In this document: positions 9,212 to 18,811 of the stretch, piece by piece
Position numbering within the stretch: position 1 is the stretch's first letter
Layout of the letters: the number at the start of each line of letters is the position of its first letter
Origin: Paraburkholderia agricolaris
Lineage (GTDB): Bacteria; Pseudomonadota; Gammaproteobacteria; Burkholderiales; Burkholderiaceae
Assembly (NCBI RefSeq): GCF_009455635.1
Contig: NZ_QPER01000001.1
Location: 2,542,001 to 2,606,000 of the forward strand
Direction: 5' to 3'
Length of the DNA stretch: 64,000 nucleotides
Position numbers and translations under genes: made by a program
The notes under the pieces: generated by a model
What the model saw: the letters and a program-made list of their open reading frames with translations, nothing else
Told to the model about the DNA's origin: nothing
The model's database searches: none

Positions 9212-9255
9212 TCGCGCCCTTCGGGTTGCGCCCCTTTCAATCGAGCGAAGCATTC

Positions 9256-10407
9256 ATGAGCCAGTCAACAGTCCCGTTTTTGCCGTTTGTCAAACCTGAG
9301 ATCGATGAAGAAACGATTCAGGGCGTCGCCGACGTGCTCCGCTCCGGCTGGATCACGACCGGCCCGCAAAACCAGAAATTCGAAGCGGCGCTCTCCGAAT
9401 TCTGCGGCGGCCGCCCGGTGCGCACGTTCAATTCCGGTACCGCGACGCTCGAAATCGGGCTGCGCATCGCCGGGGTGGGCGAAGGCGACGAGGTCATCAC
9501 CACCCCAGCCTCGTGGGTTGCGACCAGTAACGTGGTTTATGAGGTCGGCGCGACGCCGGTGTTCGTCGACATCGACCCGGTGACCCGCAACATCGACCTG
9601 GATCTGCTGGAAAAGGCCATCACGCCGCGCACCAGGGCGATCATTCCGGTGTACCTGTCGGGCCTGCCGGTCAACATGGACCGGCTGTACGAAATCGCCC
9701 GCGCCCACAAACTGCGCGTGATCGAAGACGCCGCACAGGCGTTCGGCTCGACGTGGAAAGGCGAGCGCATCGGCAAACTCGGCGATATGGTTTCGTTCAG
9801 CTTCCACGCGAACAAGAATCTGACCTCGATCGAAGGCGGCGCGCTGGTGCTGAACAACGAGGAAGAAGCGATCCTCGCGCAGAAGTACCGCCTGCAAGGC
9901 GTCACCCGCACCGGCTTCGACGGCATGGACTGCGACGTGCTGGGCGGAAAGTACAACCTGACGGACGTCGCCGCGCGCGTCGGCCTCGGTCAGTTGCCGC
10001 ATCTGGAGCGTTTCCTCGCACAGCGCAAAAAGCTCGTGCGCGCATACTTCGCCGGGTTCGAAGGCGGCGCGGCGGTCAAGCTGGGCATTGGCCTGCCGTT
10101 TGCCGATTTCGAGAACAGCAACTGGCACATGTTCCAGATCACGCTGCCGCTCGAAAAACTGTCAATCGACCGCGCCGGCTTCATGGGCCAGTTGAAGGAA
10201 CGCGGTATCGGCTCGGGCGTGCACTATCCGGCGATTCACCTGTTCTCGCTGTACCGTGCGCGCGGCTTCAAGGAAGGGATGTTCCCGCACGCGGAGCGCT
10301 TCGGCGCCACCAACGTCACGCTGCCGCTCTTCACGCTAATGAACGAAGGCGACGTGGAGCGGGTCTGCCGCGCGGTCAATGAAATTTGCGAACAATACGG
10401 AAAATAA
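9256..10407 (+). CDS. arnB: UDP-4-amino-4-deoxy-L-arabinose aminotransferase (ArnB-like)
   Basis: A PLP enzyme of the DegT/DnrJ/EryC1 family that aminates UDP-4-keto-arabinose with glutamate as donor. The 383-residue protein starts MSQSTVPFLPFVKPEIDEE and has GWITTGPQNQKFEAAL, ITTPASWVATSNV, the IEDAAQAFGS loop and the PLP lysine in SFSFHANKNLTSIEGGAL near residue 188. The length and motifs match ArnB. It is followed 6 bp later by arnC. The motifs cannot exclude another sugar aminotransferase, but the gene neighbourhood makes ArnB the best call. Confidence 0.95.
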   Translation: MSQSTVPFLPFVKPEIDEETIQGVADVLRSGWITTGPQNQKFEAALSEFCGGRPVRTFNSGTATLEIGLRIAGVGEGDEVITTPASWVATSNVVYEVGATPVFVDIDPVTRNIDLDLLEKAITPRTRAIIPVYLSGLPVNMDRLYEIARAHKLRVIEDAAQAFGSTWKGERIGKLGDMVSFSFHANKNLTSIEGGALVLNNEEEAILAQKYRLQGVTRTGFDGMDCDVLGGKYNLTDVAARVGLGQLPHLERFLAQRKKLVRAYFAGFEGGAAVKLGIGLPFADFENSNWHMFQITLPLEKLSIDRAGFMGQLKERGIGSGVHYPAIHLFSLYRARGFKEGMFPHAERFGATNVTLPLFTLMNEGDVERVCRAVNEICEQYGK

Positions 10408-10413
10408 GCGGAA

Positions 10414-11457
10414 ATGAGTTATTCGGAACATCGCGCCGTCGCACCGGAAGTGTCGATCATCATCCCGGTGTACAACGAGGAAGCCGGACTGGCGGCGTTA
10501 TTCGCACGCCTCTACCCGGCGCTCGACGCGCTCGGCACCGGCTATGAAGTGATCTTCATCAATGACGGCAGCCGCGACAAATCCGCCGCCCTGCTCGCCG
10601 AGCAGTTCCGCGCGCGGCCCGACACGACCCGCGTGATCCTGCTGAACGGCAACTACGGCCAGCACATGGCAATTCTGGCGGGCTTCGAGCAATCGCGCGG
10701 CGAAATCGTCATCACGCTCGACGCCGACCTGCAGAATCCGCCGGAAGAAATCGGCAAGCTGGTCAACAAGATGCGTGAAGGTTACGACTACGTCGGCACG
10801 ATCCGGCTGCAACGCCAGGACAGCTTGTGGCGCCGCAAGGCCTCGCGCGCGATGAACCGTCTGCGCGAGCGCATCACCCGCATCAAGATGACCGACCAGG
10901 GCTGCATGCTGCGCGCGTACAGCCGCCATATCATCGACACGATCAATCGCTGCGGCGAGATCAACACCTTCATTCCGGCCCTTGCGTACACGTTCGCGCA
11001 GAATCCGGTCGAGATCGAAGTCGCGCACGAAGAGCGTTTTGCCGGCGAATCGAAGTACTCGCTGTACAGCCTGATCCGCCTGAATTTCGACCTGGTCACG
11101 GGCTTCTCGGTGGTGCCGCTGCAATGGCTGTCGTTCATCGGCGTGATTCTGTCGCTCGGCTCCGCGGCGCTGTTCGTGCTGCTGCTGATCCGCCGCTTCA
11201 TTGTCGGCGCGGAAGTGCAAGGTGTGTTCACGCTGTTCGCCATCACCTTCTTCCTGCTCGGCGTAATCATCTTCGCGCTGGGCCTGCTCGGTGAATACAT
11301 CGGCCGGATTTACCAGCAGGTGCGCGCGCGTCCGCGCTATCTGGTGCAGACGATTCTCGAACAGCGCGACGGCACCGCCGTGACCGAAGCGCCGCGTCAG
11401 GGTGTGGTGCAGGCCGTGCACACCGCGCCGCTGATCGATCAGGGCCCGAACCCATGA
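10414..11457 (+). CDS. arnC: undecaprenyl-phosphate 4-deoxy-4-formamido-L-arabinose transferase
   Basis: A GT2 glycosyltransferase anchored in the inner membrane. It transfers formylated Ara4N from UDP to undecaprenyl phosphate on the cytoplasmic face. The 347-residue protein has the GT-A start VSIIIPVYNEEAGL, the ITLDADLQNPPEEI metal-binding segment and two C-terminal transmembrane helices (about 235-255 and 270-290). Its stop overlaps the start of the formyltransferase gene in an ATGA, indicating translational coupling. Confidence 0.95.
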   Translation: MSYSEHRAVAPEVSIIIPVYNEEAGLAALFARLYPALDALGTGYEVIFINDGSRDKSAALLAEQFRARPDTTRVILLNGNYGQHMAILAGFEQSRGEIVITLDADLQNPPEEIGKLVNKMREGYDYVGTIRLQRQDSLWRRKASRAMNRLRERITRIKMTDQGCMLRAYSRHIIDTINRCGEINTFIPALAYTFAQNPVEIEVAHEERFAGESKYSLYSLIRLNFDLVTGFSVVPLQWLSFIGVILSLGSAALFVLLLIRRFIVGAEVQGVFTLFAITFFLLGVIIFALGLLGEYIGRIYQQVRARPRYLVQTILEQRDGTAVTEAPRQGVVQAVHTAPLIDQGPNP

Positions 11458-12389
11458 AGCCGCGCGCCGTCGTATTCGCGTATCACAACGTCGGCGTGCG
11501 CTGCCTGCAGGTGCTGCTCGCGCGCGGCGTCGACGTGGCGCTGGTCGTCACGCATGAGGACAATCCCACCGAAAACATCTGGTTCGGCAGCGTTGCCTCG
11601 GTTGCGGCCGAGCACGGCATTCCGGTCGTCACGCCGGCCGATCCGAAAAGTCCGGAACTGCGCGCCGCGGTAAGCGCCGCGCGGCCGGACTTCATCTTCT
11701 CGTTCTATTACCGCCACATGCTGCCGGTCGACCTGCTGGCGCTCACCGCACGGGGCGCTTACAACATGCATGGCTCGCTGCTGCCGAAGTACCGTGGCCG
11801 CGTGCCGACCAACTGGGCGGTCATCCACGGCGAAACCGAAACCGGCGCGACGCTGCACGAAATGGCCGCCAAGCCCGACGCCGGCGCGATCATCGCGCAA
11901 ACGCCGGTGCCGATTCTGCCCGACGACACCGCCGCGCAGGTGTTCGACAAGGTCACCGTGGCCGCCGAGCAGACCCTGTGGCGCGTACTCCCGGCGCTGC
12001 TCGCGGGCGAAGCGCCGCATCTGCCGAACGATCTGTCGCACGGCAGCTATTACGGCGGCCGCAAGCCGGAAGACGGCCGGATCGACTGGACGCAACCCGC
12101 GCAGCAGGTCTACAACCTGATCCGCGCGGTCGCGCCGCCTTATCCCGGCGCGTTTACCGATATCGCGGGCCACCGCTTCATCATCGCCCGTGCGCGTCTG
12201 GCTGCGCCCGGCGCGCTACGCCCGGATTTGCCGCCAGGCCTGCACGTAAGCGATAATGCCGTTTTCGCGATATGCGGCGACGGCCGCTCGATCGCCATCC
12301 ACGAATTGCGGCACCAGCATGGCGGCAACGAAACCGTTGTCACCCCCGCCGAATTCACCCAGCTCATCCAAACTCCCCGTCATTCATGA
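11454..12389 (+). CDS. arnA: ArnA formyltransferase half (stand-alone)
   Basis: This 311-residue protein corresponds to the N-terminal domain of enterobacterial ArnA, which formylates UDP-Ara4N with 10-formyl-tetrahydrofolate. The formyltransferase core is visible: [10 protein letters not shown], then [29 protein letters not shown] carrying the catalytic Asn-His region, and DAGAIIAQ. The C-terminal OB-like segment follows. The gene overlaps arnC and the decarboxylase gene by ATGA at both ends. In Escherichia coli the two activities are fused in one protein of about 660 residues; here they are separate proteins. Confidence 0.93.
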   Translation: MKPRAVVFAYHNVGVRCLQVLLARGVDVALVVTHEDNPTENIWFGSVASVAAEHGIPVVTPADPKSPELRAAVSAARPDFIFSFYYRHMLPVDLLALTARGAYNMHGSLLPKYRGRVPTNWAVIHGETETGATLHEMAAKPDAGAIIAQTPVPILPDDTAAQVFDKVTVAAEQTLWRVLPALLAGEAPHLPNDLSHGSYYGGRKPEDGRIDWTQPAQQVYNLIRAVAPPYPGAFTDIAGHRFIIARARLAAPGALRPDLPPGLHVSDNAVFAICGDGRSIAIHELRHQHGGNETVVTPAEFTQLIQTPRHS

Positions 12390-13432
12390 AAAAAGTCCTG
12401 ATTCTGGGTGTGAACGGCTTCATCGGCCATCACCTGTCCAAACGCATTCTCGAAACGACCGATTGGGAAGTCTTCGGGATGGACATGCAGACCGAACGTC
12501 TCGGCGACCTCGTCAATCATGAGCGGATGCACTTCTTCGAAGGTGACATCACGATCAACAAGGAGTGGGTCGAATATCACATCAAGAAGTGCGATGTGAT
12601 CCTGCCGCTGGTCGCGATCGCCACGCCCGCCACGTACGTGAAGCAGCCGCTGCGCGTGTTCGAACTGGATTTCGAAGCGAACCTGCCGATCGTGCGTTCG
12701 GCCGTCAAGTACGGCAAGCACCTCGTGTTCCCCTCGACCTCCGAGGTCTACGGCATGTGCACGGACGAGCAGTTCGACCCGGAAGAGTCGCAACTGTCGT
12801 ACGGCCCGATCAACAAGCCGCGCTGGATCTATGCGTGCTCCAAGCAGTTGATGGACCGCGTGATCTGGGGTTACGGCATGGAAGGCCTGAACTTCACGCT
12901 GTTCCGTCCGTTCAACTGGATCGGCCCGGGCCTCGACTCGATCTACACGCCGAAGGAAGGCAGCTCGCGCGTGGTCACGCAGTTCCTCGGCCATATCGTG
13001 CGCGGCGAGAACATTAGCCTCGTGGACGGCGGCGCGCAAAAGCGCGCGTTCACGGATATCGACGACGGCATCGGCGCGCTGATGAAGATCATCGAGAACA
13101 AGGACGGTGTTGCCACGGGCAAGATCTACAACATCGGCAACCCGACCAACAACTTCTCGGTGCGCGAGCTCGCGCACAAGATGCTGACGCTTGCCGCCGA
13201 ATTCCCGGAATACGCCGACCTCGCGAAGCAGGTGCAACTGGTCGAGACGTCCTCGGGCGCATATTACGGCGCCGGCTATCAGGACGTGCAGAACCGCGTG
13301 CCGAAGATCGACAACACGATGCAGGAACTCGGCTGGGCGCCGAAGTCGACCTTCGACGAAGCGCTGCGCAAGATTTTCGAAGCGTATCGCGGCCACGTCG
13401 CCGAAGCTCGCGCCCTCGTCGAACAACAATAA
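12386..13432 (+). CDS. ArnA UDP-glucuronate decarboxylase half (stand-alone, bifunctional-homologue)
   Basis: A 348-residue extended SDR enzyme that oxidatively decarboxylates UDP-glucuronate to UDP-4-keto-pentose with NAD. The Rossmann motif [14 protein letters not shown] opens the protein, the catalytic Ser/Tyr region reads FPSTSEVYG and [12 protein letters not shown] (YxxxK replaced as in ArnA: Y-A-C-S-K), and [11 protein letters not shown] follows. It corresponds to the ArnA C-terminal domain. The start ATG overlaps the formyltransferase stop, so the split is a clean gene boundary and not a frameshift. It supplies the substrate for ArnB. Confidence 0.93.
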   Translation: MKKVLILGVNGFIGHHLSKRILETTDWEVFGMDMQTERLGDLVNHERMHFFEGDITINKEWVEYHIKKCDVILPLVAIATPATYVKQPLRVFELDFEANLPIVRSAVKYGKHLVFPSTSEVYGMCTDEQFDPEESQLSYGPINKPRWIYACSKQLMDRVIWGYGMEGLNFTLFRPFNWIGPGLDSIYTPKEGSSRVVTQFLGHIVRGENISLVDGGAQKRAFTDIDDGIGALMKIIENKDGVATGKIYNIGNPTNNFSVRELAHKMLTLAAEFPEYADLAKQVQLVETSSGAYYGAGYQDVQNRVPKIDNTMQELGWAPKSTFDEALRKIFEAYRGHVAEARALVEQQ

Positions 13433-13442
13433 GGCCTGATCC

Positions 13443-14336
13443 TTGGCTCGTATCGTCCTGAAGATCGACGTCGACACGCTGCGCGGCACCCGCGAAGGCG
13501 TGCCGAATCTCGCGCGCATCTTCGATCGCTTCAAGGCGCGCGCCACTTTCCTCTTCAGCCTCGGGCCCGATCACACCGGTTGGGCGATGCGCCGCGTGTT
13601 GCGGCCGGGCTTTCTGAAGAAGGTGTCGCGCACGTCGGTGGTCGAGCATTACGGCATCAGGCAACTGATGTACGGCGTGCTGCTGCCCGGCCCGGACATC
13701 GGCGTGAAAACCGCCGCGGAAATGCGCGCGATTCATGAAGCCGGTTTCGAATGCGGCATCCACACGTGGGACCACGTTTACTGGCAGGACAACGTGCGTT
13801 CGAAAGACCGCGAGTGGACCGGCAAGCAGATGCAGAAGAGCTTCAACCGTTTCGTCGAGATCTTCGGCGCACCGCCCGTCACGCACGGCGCGGCGGGCTG
13901 GCAGATGAACGGCCACGCGTTCGAGCAGATCGACGCGTGGGGCATGCGCTATGCGTCCGACGGGCGCGGCCACTCGCCGTATCTGCCGGTGCTCGACGGC
14001 AGGCCGCTGTCGCACGTGCAGATGCCCACCACGCTGCCCACGCTCGACGAAGTACTCGGCGTGGATGGCGTCGACGAGCACAACGTCGCCGCCTGGATGT
14101 TGAAGCACACCGAAAAAAATCCGCACGATCAGGTGTTCACGCTGCACGCGGAACTCGAAGGACAAAAGCTCGCGCCGATTTTCGAACAGCTGCTGGAAGG
14201 CTGGCGCGCGCAAGGCCATACCTTTGCGACCATGGGTGATTACTACGCCACGCTGGACCGCGACACGCTGCCATCGTACCCTGTTACGTGGGGCGAAATT
14301 CCAGGCCGCTCCGGCGAGTTGATTGTCCAGCCCTGA
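13443..14336 (+). CDS. arnD: 4-deoxy-4-formamido-L-arabinose-phosphoundecaprenol deformylase
   Basis: A NodB-type polysaccharide deacetylase family protein that removes the formyl group from undecaprenyl phosphate-Ara4FN before ArnT uses it. The 297-residue protein starts from a TTG (MARIVLKIDVDTLRGTREG), giving the catalytic Asp-Asp-like DVDT motif, then CGIHTWDHVYWQD carrying the metal-binding histidines, and HGAAGWQMNG. It is the last gene of the arn cluster, 10 bp after the decarboxylase. All functions for making and deformylating the lipid-linked sugar are therefore in this window; only UDP-glucose dehydrogenase (Ugd) is elsewhere. Confidence 0.92.
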   Translation: MARIVLKIDVDTLRGTREGVPNLARIFDRFKARATFLFSLGPDHTGWAMRRVLRPGFLKKVSRTSVVEHYGIRQLMYGVLLPGPDIGVKTAAEMRAIHEAGFECGIHTWDHVYWQDNVRSKDREWTGKQMQKSFNRFVEIFGAPPVTHGAAGWQMNGHAFEQIDAWGMRYASDGRGHSPYLPVLDGRPLSHVQMPTTLPTLDEVLGVDGVDEHNVAAWMLKHTEKNPHDQVFTLHAELEGQKLAPIFEQLLEGWRAQGHTFATMGDYYATLDRDTLPSYPVTWGEIPGRSGELIVQP

Positions 14337-14495
14337 CTGGTCAAAATACAGCCGGCCTCGCGACCTGGCCGCCGCGCAAGCGTAGACCACGCGCCAGTCG
14401 CCCTCCCCCAAAGCCTCGATGCCAGGCCGACGCCACAGCAGTTGCAAGAATCCGTGCAAGTACCGTGGCGGCGGCCATACCAACCGGAGAACCTC

Positions 14496-14957
14496 GTGCC
14501 CATCGCAGTCGACCAACCCGTCCCCGACTTTACCGCCCCCGCTACCGGTGGCGATATCACGCTGTCCAAGCTGCGGGGCAAGAAGGTGGTGCTGTATTTT
14601 TATCCGAAGGACAACACGCCGGGCTGCACGACCGAAGGCCTGCAATTCCGCGACCTGTATCCGAAGTTCAAGAAGGCCGGCGCGGAAATTCTGGGCGTGT
14701 CGCGCGACAGCCTGCGCTCCCATGACAATTTCAAGGCAAAGCTCGAACTGCCGTTCCCGCTGATCTCGGATCCCGAAGAAACCTTGTGCGCGCTCTTCGG
14801 CGTCATGAAATTGAAGAAAATGTATGGCAAAGAAGTACGTGGGATCGAACGCTCCACGTTCCTGATCGATGCCGAAGGCGTGCTGCGTCAGGAGTGGCGT
14901 GGCGTGAAAGTGCCAGGGCACGTCGACGACATTCTGGAGGCTGTACAAGCGCTTTGA
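14496..14957 (+). CDS. bcp: thioredoxin-dependent peroxiredoxin (Bcp/PrxQ family)
   Basis: A cytoplasmic thiol peroxidase that reduces hydroperoxides. I choose the GTG giving VPIAVDQPVPDF because GGAG lies 6 bp upstream; the protein is then 153 residues, usual for the family. The peroxidatic cysteine is in FYPKDNTPGCTTEGLQFRD. The second PrxQ cysteine, typically five residues later, is absent (TTEGLQ has none), so resolution may be 1-Cys type. An upstream in-frame extension of 18 residues exists but lacks family similarity. Confidence 0.92.
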   Translation: MPIAVDQPVPDFTAPATGGDITLSKLRGKKVVLYFYPKDNTPGCTTEGLQFRDLYPKFKKAGAEILGVSRDSLRSHDNFKAKLELPFPLISDPEETLCALFGVMKLKKMYGKEVRGIERSTFLIDAEGVLRQEWRGVKVPGHVDDILEAVQAL

Positions 14958-15081
14958 GGCGCGTTATATTGGGTTCCAATGAGTGCCTGTCCACCCCACA
15001 CTTTTCGCAGCTGCGCCGGACTTGACGGCCGTTTTCCCGGTTCCGTCGAAGTCGTGAGGCGCAACGCGATAACCGAAGGCG

Positions 15082-15118
15082 AGCCGCTTGTCCCGTACGC
15101 CGGGGCGGCGGCTTTTTT
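15082..15118 (+). terminator. hairpin with T-run downstream of bcp
   Basis: GCCGC at 15082-15086 pairs with GCGGC at 15105-15109, with an inner CCC/GGG, followed by six T residues at 15113-15118. It lies about 125 bp after bcp and would end the bcp transcript, or a short RNA starting near 14966 (see findings). The 347-bp gap 14958-15304 holds no other supported gene. Confidence 0.5.
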
Positions 15119-15304
15119 AATTGCGCGCAACCGTTCGTTCACTCGGCCACGCGCTTCCGTTAAGGAGCCGATCGAAGACCAGGCGAACCGGCATCTCTAG
15201 ACCGAATGCGCGCCTCCGGACGCAAACTGCGTGCACACATACTGGCACCGGCAGAATGCGACAGGCGGCGCACGAAATGTGACCCGATTATTTCGAGGGA
15301 AACC

Positions 15305-17179
15305 ATGCCTTTGCCTACCCCCCCCAGCAAGCTCGGCAATCTCCTGCCGCCTGACGAATACAAGGCCAAAGCCGCCACACCGGCGCGCTCCGCCGCGAAG
15401 AAACAGGCGGTCGTTGGGGAATCCGCAGAGTCGGCCGATTACGGCCGCGCGAACGTCGCCACGCCGATGGCGCACGCAGCCAATGCCGCGACCACCTTGC
15501 GGCCCGTGCCGGCATCGTCGGCCTCCCCTGCTACGTCCGCATCCGCCGAGCAAGCTGCACCGGCGCGCGGACGCAAATCGAAGCAGACCGCCGCATTGCT
15601 GCAACCGGTTCCCGCCGCCCGTCCGCAAGCCGAGCCGGCGGTTGTTTCAACGCCCGCGGCCAAATCGCAGCCGGTCGTCGCGCGCGCGCCAAGCGCGAAA
15701 GATCCGGCCGCCAGCACATCCGCAGCCGTAGCACCCAGCACGCGCGGCACCAGCAAGAAGCGCGGCGCGTCCACCGACCCGCTCGAAATGCAGAAGCTTT
15801 TCGTGCTCGACACGAACGTGCTGATGCACGATCCAAGCTGCCTGTTCCGTTTCGAGGAACACGACGTCTATCTGCCGATGATGACGTTGGAAGAACTGGA
15901 CAACCACAAGAAGGGCATGTCCGAAGTCGCGCGTAACGCTCGCCAGGTGAGCCGCACGCTGGACGCGTTGGTGGCGAACGCCGGCAACATCTCGGACGGC
16001 ATTTCGCTTGCGCGTCTCGGCAGCCGTGAAGCGTCCGGGCGCCTGTACTTCCAGACCAAGCTCAACGCCATCGAGCCGGTCGAAGGTCTGCCGGAAGGCA
16101 AGGCCGACAATCAGATTCTCGGCGTGGTGCGCGCGCTGCAGCGCGACCGGATGGATCGCCAGGTCGTGCTGGTGTCGAAAGACATCAACATGCGCATCAA
16201 GGCGCATGCGCTTGGCCTGCCCGCGGAAGACTACTTCAACGATCAGGTGCTCGAAGACAGCGATCTGCTGTACTCGGGCATCCGCGCGCTGCCGCAGGAC
16301 TTCTGGACCAAGCACGCGAAGGGCATGGAGAGCTGGCAGGACACCAAAACCGGCACCACGTATTACCGTGTGACGGGTCCGCTGTGCGCTTCGATGCTGG
16401 TCAACGAGTTCGTCTATCTCGAGCCGCAGAACGGCGAGCCGGCGTTTCATGCGCTGGTGCGCGAACTGAACGGCAAGACGGCGCTGCTGCAAACCTTGCG
16501 CGACTACGGCCACCACAAGAACAATGTGTGGGGCATCACGGCGCGTAACCGCGAGCAGAATTTCGCGCTGAACCTGTTGATGAATCCGGAGATCGACTTC
16601 GTCACGCTGCTGGGTCAGGCCGGTACCGGCAAGACGCTGGTCGCGCTCGCGGCCGGTCTCGCCCAGGTGCTCGACGACAAGCGCTACAACGAGATCATCG
16701 TGACGCGCGCAACGGTTCCGGTCGGTGAAGACATCGGCTTTCTGCCGGGTACGGAAGAGGAAAAAATGCAGCCGTGGATGGGTGCATTCGACGACAACCT
16801 CGAAGTCTTGCAGAAAACCGACGACGCCGCCGGCGAATGGGGCCGCGCCGCGACCCAGGAGCTGATCCGCTCGCGCCTGAAGGTCAAGAGCATGAACTTC
16901 ATGCGCGGCCGTACGTTCGTGGACAAGTATCTGATCATCGACGAGGCGCAAAACCTGACGCCTAAGCAGATGAAGACGCTGGTCACACGCGCCGGTCCGG
17001 GTACGAAGATCATTTGTCTGGGCAATATCGCGCAGATCGATACGCCTTACCTGACGGAAGGCAGCTCGGGCCTGACGTACGTGGTCGACCGCTTCAAGGG
17101 CTGGGCACACAGCGGGCACGTCACGCTGGCGCGCGGCGAGCGTTCGCGCCTCGCGGATTACGCATCGGAAATTCTTTAA
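15305..17179 (+). CDS. PhoH family protein with N-terminal PIN domain (PhoH2 type)
   Basis: A 624-residue two-domain protein. Residues 1-160 form an Ala/Pro-rich low-complexity leader, residues about 163-300 a PIN domain (LFVLDTNVLMHDP, MMTLEELDNH), and residues about 395-620 a PhoH-like ATPase with Walker A GQAGTGKT near 437 and Walker B LIIDEAQN near 543. PhoH2 proteins combine PIN ribonuclease with ATPase/helicase activity; the physiological substrate in this genus is not established. The start at MPLPTPPSKLGNLLP follows GAGGGAAACC; upstream in-frame codons look non-coding. A strong terminator follows. Confidence 0.9.
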   Translation: MPLPTPPSKLGNLLPPDEYKAKAATPARSAAKKQAVVGESAESADYGRANVATPMAHAANAATTLRPVPASSASPATSASAEQAAPARGRKSKQTAALLQPVPAARPQAEPAVVSTPAAKSQPVVARAPSAKDPAASTSAAVAPSTRGTSKKRGASTDPLEMQKLFVLDTNVLMHDPSCLFRFEEHDVYLPMMTLEELDNHKKGMSEVARNARQVSRTLDALVANAGNISDGISLARLGSREASGRLYFQTKLNAIEPVEGLPEGKADNQILGVVRALQRDRMDRQVVLVSKDINMRIKAHALGLPAEDYFNDQVLEDSDLLYSGIRALPQDFWTKHAKGMESWQDTKTGTTYYRVTGPLCASMLVNEFVYLEPQNGEPAFHALVRELNGKTALLQTLRDYGHHKNNVWGITARNREQNFALNLLMNPEIDFVTLLGQAGTGKTLVALAAGLAQVLDDKRYNEIIVTRATVPVGEDIGFLPGTEEEKMQPWMGAFDDNLEVLQKTDDAAGEWGRAATQELIRSRLKVKSMNFMRGRTFVDKYLIIDEAQNLTPKQMKTLVTRAGPGTKIICLGNIAQIDTPYLTEGSSGLTYVVDRFKGWAHSGHVTLARGERSRLADYASEIL

Positions 17180-17205
17180 GTTTCAACGCATTAGCTTCAT
17201 GCAGA

Positions 17206-17240
17206 AGCCGCGTCCGGGTCACTCCGGGCGCGGCTTTTTT
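17206..17240 (+). terminator. rho-independent terminator of phoH-family gene
   Basis: A 12-bp stem (17206-17217 with 17224-17235, one G-U pair), a 6-nt loop and a run of six T residues ending at 17240. It lies 27 bp after the phoH stop. Confidence 0.9.
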
Positions 17241-17384
17241 ATTCGGTGCGCGTTCCCGACGGGCAACACTTAGCGCTCAAACTTCAAGTAATTTATCAAG
17301 AATTCTTGCCTGAGCCACGTTTGACGGGCTACCATCCCGACATCGTCCGCCATTAAACGAGCGTTTACCGCTCACTTCGTGTTC

Positions 17385-18623
17385 ATGCGCCGACTCGCCC
17401 TTTCGCTGCTGACCGTTTTGCTGCTCGCCGCTTGCGCCGGCGCGCCGCAGAAAACGTCGCGCGGGCCAGGTTCGTCGGTCGTGGTCACGAACGGCGCTTA
17501 TCACGCGCCACCGCCGGGCTTCCCGAATTTCGTCGACCACAGCATCGGCCGTGAGGAAATCTCCATTCAGGCAATGAGTCTTGTCGGTATTCCATACCGG
17601 TGGGGCGGTAATACGCCTGATAGCGGCTTCGATTGCAGCGGATTGGTTCGCTATGTCGTATCGCGCGCCGCTTCCGTGAATCTGCCGCGCACTACCGCCG
17701 ATATGAGCGGTCGCGGCGAATCGATCGAACCGGATCAAATCGCGCCGGGCGATCTGATTTTCTTCAACACCACCGGGCGAGCGCATTCGCACGTCGGTAT
17801 TTATGTGGGCAAGCTGCGCTTTGTCAACGCACCGTCGACGGGCGGCACCGTGCGGCTCGACTATCTGACCAATCCTTATTGGGCCAAGCGCTTCGACGGC
17901 ATTCGCCGCGTGGCGGCGCCGGCCGTGACACCTGCGCCGTTCGATACGCCGAGTTATCAGGCGGCAGCGCCTCAGCCTGAACGTGTTGCACCGGTGGCTC
18001 AGGCGGCATCGGCTTATGCAGGCACCGCCGCATTGGCAACGCAATCTACGGGCGTTGCGACCACGCGGGCTTCTGACTACGCGGCAGCCCCGGCTGCGCC
18101 ACAAGCTCCAGGCTATGCCGCGAACCCGGCGGCATCGCAACAGCCGGCTCGTGTTGCGGCCATTCGTGCGCCGCTGACTGCTGGTGGCCTGCCGGCTGTA
18201 GCCACGGCCGCCACACCGGCACCCCAGGCTGATCCGTTCGAACCGCCGCCGCCTGGCATGAGCGCCGCGCAGATGCAGGCGCGTGCCGCAGGCGCGGTGT
18301 CTCCGGCGCCCCAGCCGGCCGCGCAAGCGAGTGCGTACGACGCCACAGCGGGCGTAACCAGTCAGCAGACGGCAGCGGCGCGTACCGAACCGCCGACGGC
18401 TGCGGCACGAGCGCCGGATCCGATCGACGCCGCCGCCGATGCATTCGAGCCGCCTCCGCCATCCGCTTCAATCGCCGCGCGCCAGGCGCAGCAGGCTCAG
18501 CAAGCCGACGGGAATGCAGAAGGTGTGCGGATCATGCGCGCTTCGACCGCATCGCGTGGCGTCCCCGCCCCCACGCAAACCACCGACGACCCGATCGCGC
18601 GCTTCGCCAACGGCAATTTCTAA
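17385..18623 (+). CDS. NlpC/P60 family lipoprotein, probable peptidoglycan endopeptidase
   Basis: The precursor has a lipoprotein signal (RRLALSLLTVLLLAAC, lipobox LAAC), so it is likely attached to the outer membrane. The NlpC/P60 catalytic core spans about 55-175, with the nucleophile Cys in GFDCSGLVRYV, the His in HSHVGIYVG and the usual PYRWGGNTPDSG lead-in; such enzymes cleave peptide stems of murein. The C-terminal half (about 185-412) is Ala/Pro/Gln-rich and contains three DPFEPPPP-like blocks, probably a disordered spacer. I use the ATG at 17385; a GTG 6 bp upstream is equally possible. Confidence 0.85.
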   Translation: MRRLALSLLTVLLLAACAGAPQKTSRGPGSSVVVTNGAYHAPPPGFPNFVDHSIGREEISIQAMSLVGIPYRWGGNTPDSGFDCSGLVRYVVSRAASVNLPRTTADMSGRGESIEPDQIAPGDLIFFNTTGRAHSHVGIYVGKLRFVNAPSTGGTVRLDYLTNPYWAKRFDGIRRVAAPAVTPAPFDTPSYQAAAPQPERVAPVAQAASAYAGTAALATQSTGVATTRASDYAAAPAAPQAPGYAANPAASQQPARVAAIRAPLTAGGLPAVATAATPAPQADPFEPPPPGMSAAQMQARAAGAVSPAPQPAAQASAYDATAGVTSQQTAAARTEPPTAAARAPDPIDAAADAFEPPPPSASIAARQAQQAQQADGNAEGVRIMRASTASRGVPAPTQTTDDPIARFANGNF

Positions 18624-18811
18624 GAGCGCGGACGCTGGCTAATCGTCGCTCATGACGCGGGCCGCAACTTGTGGCTCCGTGCCTCGCACCCATACCAACC
18701 CAAGTCTGGCCGCGCGACGAAGCCCACACAGCGCACCTCAGCCCGGCCCATCCCCTCCTTGCTGCCGATCTGCTATCGTCATCGATATTCTTCCGACAGC
18801 AGGTGATGACG

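Noticed and set aside
13089..14948. 619-codon minus-strand open frame over the end of the arn operon
   Set aside because: It covers four validated plus-strand genes; composition is Arg/His-rich as in other shadows.
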